Shown one piece after another: positions 1-7,416 of a stretch of DNA of 12,889 bases. The notes beneath the pieces are model-generated. The model saw only the letters and a list, made by a program, of their open reading frames with translations. It had not been told where the DNA came from and did no database searches. The first letter of the stretch is position 1, and each line of letters begins with the position of its first letter. A program made the translations under genes and the position numbers. Origin of the DNA: Asterionellopsis glacialis (lineage: Eukaryota; Bacillariophyta; Plagiogrammaphyceae; Rhaphoneidales; Asterionellopsidaceae); contig WKLE02006429.1 in NCBI GenBank assembly GCA_014885115.2, positions 1 to 12,889 on the forward strand. Direction: 5' to 3'.

Positions 1-567
1 AGTCCATCCAGGACCGATATTCCACATAGGCGTCGCAGGTCTGATCCAGTCCTACATTCGCTCTTTCATTCGTGTCGTGTTCGTCACGGGACTCACGACT
101 ATCGACCTGTAACACTGGTTCCTGACCTAATTGAAGCCGCACGAGCTAAGCTATCTTGGGAATCTTCCGATGATTGTGAGGATGGCGATACAGTGACGTG
201 GGAAGCGGGTGAATTGTGGGCGGAGACGCATCTCAAATTAGTTGATAATTGGATACTTCCTCGGGATATGAGCAATGGATCATGGGACAACTATGCGGCG
301 GCAGCATCCAAGCAGGAAATCAAGTTGCTAAGCTCGGCACCTCAGCTTCTACGCCTGGAGACTGATATGGTTGTCGCCGCCGCTCGAGCTGTATTGGATG
401 GAGGACTGCCTCCGGCACTGTTGCGGGGAGAACCAAAGTTATTGACATATTCAGTCGGAGATATTGAGAGAGGTCTTCAATCTGTCACGGTTGTTGAGGC
501 TCGGGATACACCTGGACTCTTGGTAGCGACCATAGAAGAACAAATTCTAAAAAAGAAGGAAGGTTAA
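1..567 (+). CDS. C-terminal part of an unidentified protein (5' end outside window)
   Basis: Frame 1 is open from the first base to TAA at 565-567, giving 188 residues. No in-frame ATG marks a convincing start before residue 90, so this is most likely the last exon of a longer gene entering from the left. The first 30 or so residues are Arg/His/Ser-rich. From about residue 42 (LVPDLIEAARAKLSW) the sequence looks like folded, mostly helical protein. Examples are a Trp-rich stretch around residues 67-81, a helix near 117-131, and an Ile-Glu-Glu-rich segment ending in KKKEG. I recognise no domain or catalytic motif, no membrane segment and no signal peptide. The stop is followed at once by an A-rich stretch (aaaataaataatg) that could serve 3'-end formation. 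That it is a real coding end rests on the long open frame and its protein-like composition. Its function is unknown to me. Confidence 0.6.
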   Translation, partial: SPSRTDIPHRRRRSDPVLHSLFHSCRVRHGTHDYRPVTLVPDLIEAARAKLSWESSDDCEDGDTVTWEAGELWAETHLKLVDNWILPRDMSNGSWDNYAAAASKQEIKLLSSAPQLLRLETDMVVAAARAVLDGGLPPALLRGEPKLLTYSVGDIERGLQSVTVVEARDTPGLLVATIEEQILKKKEG

Positions 568-847
568 AATAAATAATGTGACACCATGCCACTGACAAGT
601 ATAGTGATCAAGACGTAAATTCTTCTTAGAGGGAGTAGCTTTGCGTAAGGTTATCGCTATTATGAACTCGAATATCACTCTCAAAATGTGGTATTCGTTC
701 ACTTGCGCACGTTCTCCTTGGACTTCCTACCTGCATCGAATAACTGACTATCGACAGGCCGAGTTGACTCTACAATAGTATCAATGTTGAAAAATACTGT
801 AGTCAATTTTTTTGTGTTGTGCAGTTTTGGATTTATCTATTTTTTTA

Positions 848-1053
848 GGTAAACTACACTCCCTCTAGTAGCAATCATATAATATGAGAAGTGATTTTCA
901 ACGCCCATTACGCATAGGGCGAAAATCACACTCTATGACTTCGACGTACCTCGTGTGCTGAGAAATATAACGTTTACCGCTCTGATGGAATTGAAAAGAT
1001 GGAATCTTATTCTACGATTGCTAGGGAGTGGGTAAACTATGTCCTCTAGTAGC
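848..1053. repeat. Pair of diverged direct repeats flanking the hairpin
   Basis: Copy one is at 848-872 and copy two at 1031-1053. Both begin ggtaaacta and end ctctagtagc; the middle differs by a few bases and a 2-base length change. The hairpin at 891-929 lies between them. The arrangement could be the remnant of a small non-autonomous element, or chance similarity in AT-rich DNA. The unit is too short to decide from one locus. Confidence 0.4.
891..929. repeat. Imperfect inverted repeat (hairpin)
   Basis: The left arm GTGATTTTC-aac-GCCC pairs with the right arm GGGC-GAAAATCAC. That is 13 base pairs with one 3-base bulge around a loop of about 10 bases. The outer nine pairs are perfect. It lies in noncoding DNA between two plus-strand genes. 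It could be a cruciform, the core of a small foldback element or an RNA hairpin. There is no U-tract directly after it, so a bacterial-type terminator reading does not fit. Confidence 0.7.
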
Positions 1054-1326
1054 TCTAGAGAGTCTATCGGTTGGAACTTATTGTAACACCGTGTAAGATA
1101 AAACAAAATGACCGATCGACCACGATCGACCTTTTCATTTTAGGAACAAGTCAAAGTCTAAAAACTAAGCTACATAAATTCCTAGAAAGTGTTCTAGAAT
1201 CATCCATCTGAAATCTGCAAGCACTGTGTTCTTGTGTCAAGGGAGCAGCAAGAGACAGTCCACCAAAGAAGAGGAAAGGAAGAAAAGCAAGAATCCCTTT
1301 TACAGTACACCACCCGAGTAACTTAC

Positions 1327-1362
1327 ATGCTGGGCTCGAACGTTAGATATAGTGACAAATAA
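1327..1362 (+). promoter_or_regulatory. Possible short upstream ORF before the Nudix gene
   Basis: ATG at 1327 opens an 11-codon frame ending at TAA 1360-1362, only five bases before the Nudix ATG at 1368 and in a different frame. If the transcript starts upstream of 1327, this would be an upstream ORF able to reduce or tune initiation at 1368, or to favour the next in-frame ATG at 1392. The transcription start is not visible in the sequence, so this stays a possibility. Confidence 0.25.
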
Positions 1363-1367
1363 TTAGT

Positions 1368-2429
1368 ATGAGTCTACAACGACGATTGAAAATGGCTGCA
1401 TCAACGTCAAGTGGACGAATGTCTCCCTCGTCTCGATATCGTTTATCAATTTTCTGTTTAGGTAGCTTGTTGGGATTCGTCGTGTGGTTTCTCACTGGCA
1501 ACGGCATCGGCAACATTAGTAGTAGAAAGGACGGCAGCAACCTTTCTTCGTTTTACCACGAAAACAGCAAAAATAATAATCACGACGAAGGACATGCTGT
1601 TTCGGGTAGTATGCATCAAGTTGAATTGTACGAATATTACGACGACGAGAATAATGACCACAGCCATCCAAGTACTAATACTACTAGACCAAAAACCTCA
1701 TGGAGTCATTGGAATGATGCTCCATCAAATTCAAATCTAAAAGTTCTGTATGATTTACAATTAATATCAAAAGGAAAAGTGGTACATATTGGTGAAGCAC
1801 ATTCAAAAGGATTACTTCACCGTGGAATATGGGTAGCTGTGTTACGACCTGCAAAGGCTGATTATAACCCTTCGTCAACGACGACGACGACGACAGAAAC
1901 TGGAGGAAAACAGCAAGAGCACAATAATTCTTATGAAACTTTGTTAATGCGCCGTTCTGCAAATTTAAAAACATGTCCAAATGCATGGGGTTTATGTGGT
2001 GAACATTCAGATCCAAACGAATCATGGGAAGATACAGCTCAACGTGCCATTCACGAAGAATTGCAATTATCTCCCCTAAAGTCGGACGGAACTGCTCGTA
2101 CTATTATTAATCTTATGGCACCCGTGATGACGACAAACAGCAACCGTAATTCATCATCAGCAAGTAGGACTAGTGGTGGTGGTGAAGGTAGTAGTCTATT
2201 GGTCCAAACACCGTACACAAAGTTAAACCGGTATGACTTGCAAGCTACAGGATTGCTTGCGGTTGTAATATCCTACAAAGAATCGTTATCGATCCAACCT
2301 GATGATGAAGTTGCAGAGTTACAATGGGCACCTATATCCAAGTTACAAACTATACATGCATGCAATATTGAAATCACAAATTTAGCAAAAGTTGTAGGGA
2401 CACAGCTTATACAAAATGGATTTTACTAG
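1368..2429 (+). CDS. Membrane-anchored Nudix hydrolase domain protein
   Basis: This is an intronless ORF of 353 residues. A basic, Ser-rich N-terminus leads into one hydrophobic helix (about residues 26-43), which looks like a type II signal anchor. A polar, acidic Asn/His/Tyr-rich linker follows (about 50-120), then a Nudix fold (about 125-345). The fold shows LLMRRSANLKTCPNAWGLCGEH before the Nudix box, and DEVAELQWAPISKL (313-326) as the usual C-terminal strand. In the Nudix box (211-234) the metal-binding pair E230-E231, E218 and R226 are present. The canonical second Gly is E212, the RE pair is R226-A227, and the late Gly is Q233. Two low-complexity inserts (Thr-rich near 167-190, Ser/Gly-rich near 256-277) interrupt the fold. 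Nudix proteins cleave nucleoside-diphosphate-linked substrates; the substrate here cannot be read. ATG 1392 (aaaATGg) is a stronger-context alternative start that keeps the anchor. Confidence 0.85.
   Translation: MSLQRRLKMAASTSSGRMSPSSRYRLSIFCLGSLLGFVVWFLTGNGIGNISSRKDGSNLSSFYHENSKNNNHDEGHAVSGSMHQVELYEYYDDENNDHSHPSTNTTRPKTSWSHWNDAPSNSNLKVLYDLQLISKGKVVHIGEAHSKGLLHRGIWVAVLRPAKADYNPSSTTTTTTETGGKQQEHNNSYETLLMRRSANLKTCPNAWGLCGEHSDPNESWEDTAQRAIHEELQLSPLKSDGTARTIINLMAPVMTTNSNRNSSSASRTSGGGEGSSLLVQTPYTKLNRYDLQATGLLAVVISYKESLSIQPDDEVAELQWAPISKLQTIHACNIEITNLAKVVGTQLIQNGFY
1878..1892 (+). repeat. (ACG)5 trinucleotide repeat inside the Nudix gene
   Basis: Five in-frame ACG codons followed by ACA encode six consecutive Thr in a low-complexity insert of the Nudix domain. 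Being a triplet repeat, it can vary in length without shifting frame. Confidence 0.8.
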
Positions 2430-2789
2430 CAAAAAAAAATCTCAGAGTAATACACCCTGAAAAAATGAATGGATATGATTCCTGGACTGGATGAGTCAAC
2501 TTTACTTTAGAGGGAAGTGGTTGTGCCGGCAAATAATGGAAGTTCCTAATAGAAGTCTTCCGTTGAATTGGTATCACAAGTTTAGTAAACCACGTGGTCT
2601 GTTTGATTTAAGAAGAAGACCATCATATCTAGCGGGATAAGCCTTCATACAGGAAAAGGCCCAAAATCGTATTTCACTTTTTCTACCGTGTCACCGAACA
2701 GTGATTTATTTAATTTGCTGCAATATATGCATTGCTGTACCGGTGGTTGGTATTTTGTTTTTGAAACATTTTTAAATTACCGCATATCG
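2430..2789. other. Convergent intergenic region, 360 bp
   Basis: This is the shared 3' region of two genes that point toward each other. Just after the Nudix stop there is an A-run (caaaaaaaaatc). A 10-base perfect palindrome, ACCACGTGGT, lies at 2589-2598; its CACGTG core is a G-box/E-box type site, although a 3'-3' location makes a promoter role doubtful. No ORF or RNA gene is apparent. Confidence 0.5.
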
Positions 2790-5051
2790 TTACATATTAA
2801 AGGAGTTGTGACTATCATCGTCATGTTCAAAACTATCGATATCGAATTCGTTATCGTTTGAACGCCCTCTACTTTGTCCAATACCATCAAAATCATCTTG
2901 CACTTCTTCGTAGTTGTTGCCGTTCGTTGGAAATTCTTCATCTCTCGATGCTTCTTCACCTTTATAGGAACCGGCACCACTATCATCATCATCGACTTCG
3001 TAGGATTCATCATCATTGTTTTCGTTTCGATGTAGCCAATACACAAAACCAACCATGACACAACAGAATACACCTCCACCAGCACCAAGAACAGCCCAAA
3101 GCCATGTATAGTCATGATTTTCATCATCATCAATGCCTCTAGTAGTTTTGGGAGGAGCGTCTATAAAGAGAATTGAAAACAAACCAGGTATGTCATCAAA
3201 ATCACCACGATTTTGGGCTTCCTCTAAACCTTTCAATGCACTTTCAGTAACATTCCTATTCAAGTCTGATGTTTTATTTCCTTCATAGTATACTGTCTTT
3301 CCACCAAGTACAGTATAACAAAAGTTAGATGGGTCTGACTTCTGTTGTTTACAGGTTTCTCTTCCTAGGTATATAAATATCAAATGACGTGGGCAACACA
3401 CAAAAAAGGCAAGGCATAATAACACGTAAGATATTCACTATTCTCAAGTATAAAATAAGTTACCTTCCTTGTCTTTTTTTCATTTACGATATAGTATGTG
3501 CATTCGTGAAATATCCGGTACCAATAATATATACGTACCTCGAGTGGGCAAAACTAGGTCTCTAGGAAAAGATGACAAACCAACTATGTTGGTAGAGTCG
3601 TCTAATCTTCGTGACCTCATCGATGATGATGGTGATGGAAGATTTGTCACTGGTGGACACTCGTCTGGGAAATATTCAGGCAGCAAAAGTGTGTTAACAT
3701 ATCCCTCAATCTCGTCTACAATTACTTGTGCTTCCAACGTGCGATCCACTGTAGAATTAGTTTCCATTTCATAATAATACTGCACTATAGTTGAACGAAC
3801 ATTGTCGCCCGTCGTTGTCCCAAAGGTGTTATTCTCAATATTACACTGTGGTCGAGTAGGTGCCATTGAAGTGGAAGGCATGGCTGTCCTTGTTGGAGAA
3901 GGCGAACTTGTAGGTGTTGCTGCTTTTGTTGGAGCAGGTGTAGATGGTGTTTTAGATGGACTCATAGATGGTTGCGAAGATGCACTTGGTACACCACTTA
4001 AGCTGGGAGACATACTTGGTATATTTGACATGGATGGTTTCAATGATGGTTGTATAGACATTGGTGGCTTTCCTGTTGTTCCGGGCATTGTTGGAGCAAT
4101 AGAAGGACTTGATGTTACTGTATCATTTGATATGGTAGTTGGACTTCCTGTTATTGTCGCGTTATCATTAGATCCATCAGTACTGTTACTGGTAGGCATC
4201 ATCGTCACGGAAGGGCTTGCTGTAACACTTGGAGCAAGAGAAGGCATCAACGTCACGGAAGGGCTTGCTGTAACACTTGGAGGAAGAGAAGGCACGTCTG
4301 TGCCTTCACCACCGATAACATCATCTGTAGTTGCTTCGTTGCCTACAGTTGGTTCGTTGCCATTAGTGGTATTTGGTTTAGGTGGAACAGGAGAAGGCAT
4401 TTCTGCAGGGCCACCATTTGTGGTAGGACCGTTGTTATTAGGATTGTTTGGTGTAGGGTCGCCATTTGTGGTGGGATTGTTGTTATTAGGAGTATTGTCA
4501 TTTGTAGGTGACGGCGGCGGTGGTTGTTCCGTAGGTAACGGTTGGGGGTTTGGTTGATCATTGGAATTTCCAGTTGCAGAATTTCCAGTATAAATAGAAT
4601 CTGGATGATCCCAATAAGCTGGTGGGTGTGACGGTGCTTGAATTGTATTCATATTGTTGTGATTATTGCGAAAGTATTGATTAACGGCATCATTCATCAT
4701 GGAATCCGATGAGGATGGAAAAGATGGTGAAAGTGCGGTTGGTGTTGTTTTTATTACAGTTGGAGAAGTGGTTGGTGAGAGTGTACTTGTGGCTCGTTGA
4801 AATTTGTAGTTAATATCAAACCTCAAATCACGATTAGCGCTTTTTTTTGTATTTGTGTTTTGTCGAATTAATTTTCTTCGGACATTATTGTGGAAGCCAG
4901 TGTCTTTCAGAATATTCCCATTATCAACATCTGTCCCAGAAGAAGAGTTTTCTTTGAATTTGGTGAATGACTCCAGGGAATAACATGTTGTGTCACTTTT
5001 ACATATTAACAACAACAATGCAAAGCGTTGTTTTCGTGAGAAGACTTTCAT
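2790..5051 (-). CDS. Secreted-type single-pass membrane protein with PSxxPS repeat stalk (2 exons)
   Basis: Exon 1 is 5051-3539, the intron is 3538-3365, exon 2 is 3364-2790, and the product is 695 residues. The start is the first ATG in the open frame; upstream extension of the frame has no ATG. The order is: signal peptide with core FALLLLIC (about 1-24); a basic segment with an RKL site near 59-61; Asn/Pro/Thr-rich repeats (about 160-250); PSxxPS tract (about 250-400). Then comes an extracellular module with four Cys (403, 465, 509, 520), where YYYEMET and LLLPEYFPDECPP resemble, from memory, a recurrent diatom surface-protein module. After RRL at 480-482 and several N-glycosylation sequons, there is a transmembrane helix (about 590-614) and an acidic 80-residue cytoplasmic tail. 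The build fits a surface, cell-wall or silica-membrane protein, as in diatom silicalemma-associated or adhesion proteins. No enzyme domain is seen. Architecture is secure; function is inferred. Confidence 0.85.
3365..3538 (-). other. Intron of the PSxxPS membrane-protein gene (174 nt)
   Basis: On the minus strand the donor is GAG|GTACGT and the acceptor is TATACCTAG|GA. Exon 1 ends one base into a codon and exon 2 supplies the other two (Gly, GGA), so the frame runs on without a stop. Without splicing, exon 1 stops about 20 codons into the intron. Exon 2 alone lacks any ATG start and contains the membrane helix, which supports a single spliced gene. Confidence 0.85.
4194..4289 (-). repeat. 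Two tandem 48-bp repeats encoding 16-residue PSxxPS units
   Basis: The unit at 4194-4241 repeats at 4242-4289 with only two differences (atcatcg/atcaacg and gagcaag/gaggaag). It encodes the SVTASPSVT-type Pro/Ser/Thr unit of the stalk. Such near-identity points to recent duplication. Confidence 0.85.
4411..4491 (-). repeat. Second 48-bp repeat in the Asn/Pro-rich part of the same gene
   Basis: The stretch from ccatttgtggt at 4414 to ttattagga at 4443 recurs at 4462-4491 with a few substitutions, again at a period of 48 bases (16 residues). It encodes PTTNG and NN/P-rich units different in composition from the PSxxPS units, yet of the same period. Confidence 0.7.
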
Positions 5052-5645
5052 TCCGAAAGCAGTATTGGTGTTGTAGATTGGTATTCGCAAACGATGTTGT
5101 TATTGTTGTTGTTGCTCCTGCTGCTATCTCTTATCTATCGACGTGGGCTAGCATAGATGGGACTCAATACATAATCGACTAATGGATGGTTTTTCATGTG
5201 TTATCCTGGTCACGCTAAGAGAGAGGAAAAGACAACTGGGAATGGTGGAGGGAGAACGAAAACTATGACTACAACGTACTCTCTGGTAAACGAATTTTTG
5301 AGATGCCGACAGGAAAATTGAAAATTTCAAATTCGACTTCTTGTTGATTGTACCATATTAGTGATTACGTCATATATTTTAAGTAAAAGTGTCTTACTAT
5401 GCAATGTGGAATTTTTTGAATCTGTCCAAAAATGCACATATCGCCGGCATATGATATTTGTTAATTAATGAAGGAAGTGGAAATTTTAGTGCTGGACCAA
5501 AAGTTTTACTAAATTATTTGAGTGCAGTATACCTGATTTATTTGACGAATATTGTTTGTTACATTACGAATGATCGTACTGACCGTAAAGTGATTAGGAC
5601 TTTATTATCCAGATACCTTTCCGGGGAAATGAAATCCCACCAACG
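5052..5645. other. Upstream region of the PSxxPS gene, no confident gene
   Basis: Directly upstream of the minus-strand start, the coding strand is rich in CAA triplets (plus-strand gttgtt runs, 5095-5115), as in a simple-sequence 5' leader. Further out the DNA becomes AT-rich, with several short open frames that carry no recognisable protein. It should hold the promoter of the minus-strand gene, but I cannot point to a specific element. Confidence 0.4.
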
Positions 5646-5828
5646 ATGCTTTTGGCCGTAGAAGCCTTAAATAAAGCCTCGTATGTTACAGTATCCGAAG
5701 CTCTACGAGAATCTCCCAAAACGCGGTCCTCGTCTCCAAAGGCCAAGTTTTATCGCGACGATTTCCATTTTAAAAACGGCAGCGACCATGACAAAATATC
5801 AAACGCTGTATCAGTAATTTTATTTTAA
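5646..5828 (+). other. Unassigned 60-codon open stretch, possible gene fragment
   Basis: ATG at 5646 opens 60 codons that end in TAA at 5826-5828. The DNA is noticeably richer in G+C than its surroundings. The start, LLAVEALNKASYVTVSEAL, has the rhythm of a small helix-turn-helix as found at the N-terminus of some transposases, followed by a Ser/Lys-rich segment. The match is impressionistic. It could be an exon, a relic of a mobile element, or chance. Confidence 0.2.
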
Positions 5829-6057
5829 AACTATGACCGGCACTTCTTCAATGCATCAATGGTTATGAGAACGGTCAAAAATTTACTTCTTTTTTAGGTA
5901 AAAAATCGTGATGTTGGGATTTTGTCGTCACTGCCACAAAGGATGACAAAAAGCGATGACAAAATGATGATCGGCGCATCATGATTGGGATGTAGCATTC
6001 GTTTATGGATACCCTGCTGATTGTAAGCTACCATATATTCTAATCCAATATATTTCA

Positions 6058-7416
6058 GAGGATGACATTGAGGAACAAAAGTTTCAAGCAATATTAGATC
6101 CTTATGTACTAGATGGTTCTCCATCTAGCTACGGGAGTGGGAATCATATAATTTTGTCATATGATCATTTGAAAAGTACTCTGGAGGAATGTTATATGCA
6201 TAGAGAATGTGCATCCAACAATCTTAAAAAAAAAGTTGAAAGTTACAAAAGATAATATTCTTCTTGGAATGAAAGTCAAGATTGCATGTGTAAACACACA
6301 TAACACAGAGAAGATAGAACATTATCAAGAGATTAATCCTGAGATAGTGGATAAGAAGAAGGTGTCATCAAATCAAAATGCAATGCGGTATGCAGAAAAT
6401 ATATGTACTATATTGCTAGCATTACAATGGGAGTGGGAACATTGGACATCAACAAATATATTGGTTTCCTTGGACTTACCGGTACAACTTGCCAAAATAC
6501 TTTTACAAAATTAGAGCTGGAAGTTGGAAAGATCTCAGAAAAGTTGTGAGAAAAATATTTAGGGAAAACATGCTTGAAGAAATAAAATTAACCATAGAAA
6601 ATACAACAAATTTTATGCACAAAGATTGGGAGAGATAGGGAGAAATTACCAAACAACCATCCTGAAAAATTGAGCACAACTTAAGTTTTGTTTGATATAT
6701 GATGGCAGAAAAGGGGTAGGGCTTCTAATAGTAGTTCAGGTCATGCTTTCTTAGTGTGTGGTAGAAAACAGAAGATTGTGGGGTTTATGGATTGCATGAA
6801 AAATGCAGCACCTGTGAAACATATGAAAAAAAGGAAGCTCCACATCATGTTCAAGAAATTACCATGGAAGCAGCAAGGGTATGGAATCTTTTGCTAATAG
6901 CGTAAAACTGGTTGAAGAAGTGTGAGATAACTTCCATGCCTGTGTTGCCAAAATCTGTGCTGACAAGGACAGCACAATTAGAGCGCAGATAAAGCATTTG
7001 ATCTCCAAGAAAATAGAAAGTGGATTGTTAAATGAACGGCCACGTGATGCAAATAACAAGAGACTGGATGATAATGGTAAGTTACCTTTGAAGGTACTTA
7101 CCATTCCTGAATGGGTATATGATCCCAATCATAGGAAAAAAATCACCAAGAAACAGCTTTATAGTAATGAGTGCAAAGCAAATTGAGTTGACATTCTTCA
7201 ACTTTCTAAATATTCTGGTTATTTTTTGTGGCAAAATAAACATTTAACAGATTTTGAACTATATAAAAAAGGGCCAGTGCACATCTAGAACACCTTTTCA
7301 ACAACCATCAGTACTGCAGCAAACAGTGGTGTCCTGTAAAAAAGTATCTGGAGAAGAGGAACTACACCTTGCTTTGTGCCATTCCAATCACTAGTGATGG
7401 AGCATTCCCATTGTGA
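6058..7416 (+). pseudogene. Decayed Mutator/ISXO2-like transposase
   Basis: Pieces of one transposase lie in order on the plus strand but in shifting frames. They are: an N-terminal piece from GAG 6058 to a stop at 6253; LLGMKVKIACVNTHN to about 6430; DINKYIGFLGLTGTTC (about 6440-6535); VVRKIFRENMLEEIKLTIE (about 6542-6600); FDI*WQKRGRASNSSSGHAF (from 6691), where a stop replaces the Gly of the DMGWQKR-type motif holding the first catalytic Asp; KGMESFANSVKLVEEV (from 6875); CADKDSTIRAQIKHL, then GKLPL and DPNHRKK up to a stop at 7186; and LEHLFNNHQYCSKQWCPVKK (7285-7344), ending at TGA 7414-7416. The order and motifs match, from memory, the Mutator-like transposase domain common in diatom genomes. 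At least three internal stops and four frame changes make it inactive. I found no clear terminal inverted repeats or target-site duplication, so the element's ends are undefined. Confidence 0.8.

Larger units (their letters stand above)
568..1367. other. Intergenic region, 800 bp, with repeats but no gene
   Basis: No frame stays open long enough or looks protein-like here. The stretch holds the 3' flank of the first gene and the 5' flank of the Nudix gene. It contains a hairpin (891-929), two diverged copies of a short direct repeat (848-872 and 1031-1053), and a 10-base inverted pair (tagagggagt near 626 and actccctcta near 858). It also has a small local repeat of cgatcgacc near 1113-1131. 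The last 130 bases before the Nudix start are purine-rich, which would fit a 5' untranslated leader. I see no TATA box I would defend. Confidence 0.6.

Noticed and set aside
891..929. Hairpin as a rho-independent terminator
   Set aside because: There is no U-tract after the stem, it is more than 300 bases from the nearest stop, and the genome appears eukaryotic.
2589..2598. CACGTG palindrome as a promoter G-box
   Set aside because: It lies between two convergent 3' ends, so there is no promoter for it to serve that I can identify.
2790..3425. Reading the membrane-helix segment as a separate 211-residue gene
   Set aside because: Its first codon is GTG, not ATG, the first part is intron sequence, and a matching acceptor and donor join it in frame to the upstream exon.
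4194..4491. Regularly spaced repeats as a CRISPR array
   Set aside because: The repeats are contiguous coding repeats of 48 bases without unique spacers, in an evident eukaryotic gene.
3802..4557. 251-codon plus-strand ORF, Val/Gly-rich
   Set aside because: It is the antisense shadow of the Pro/Ser/Asn codons in the PSxxPS exon; its composition is explained entirely by that repeat, and the spliced minus-strand gene accounts for the DNA.
5049..5090. Longer N-terminus for the PSxxPS protein beginning at 5090
   Set aside because: That codon is TTG; ATG at 5051 is the first ATG in frame and leads directly into the signal peptide.
6209..6514. Treating this 101-codon ORF as an intact small gene
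   Set aside because: Its residues continue the transposase family sequence but switch frame near 6430, so it is one piece of the pseudogene.
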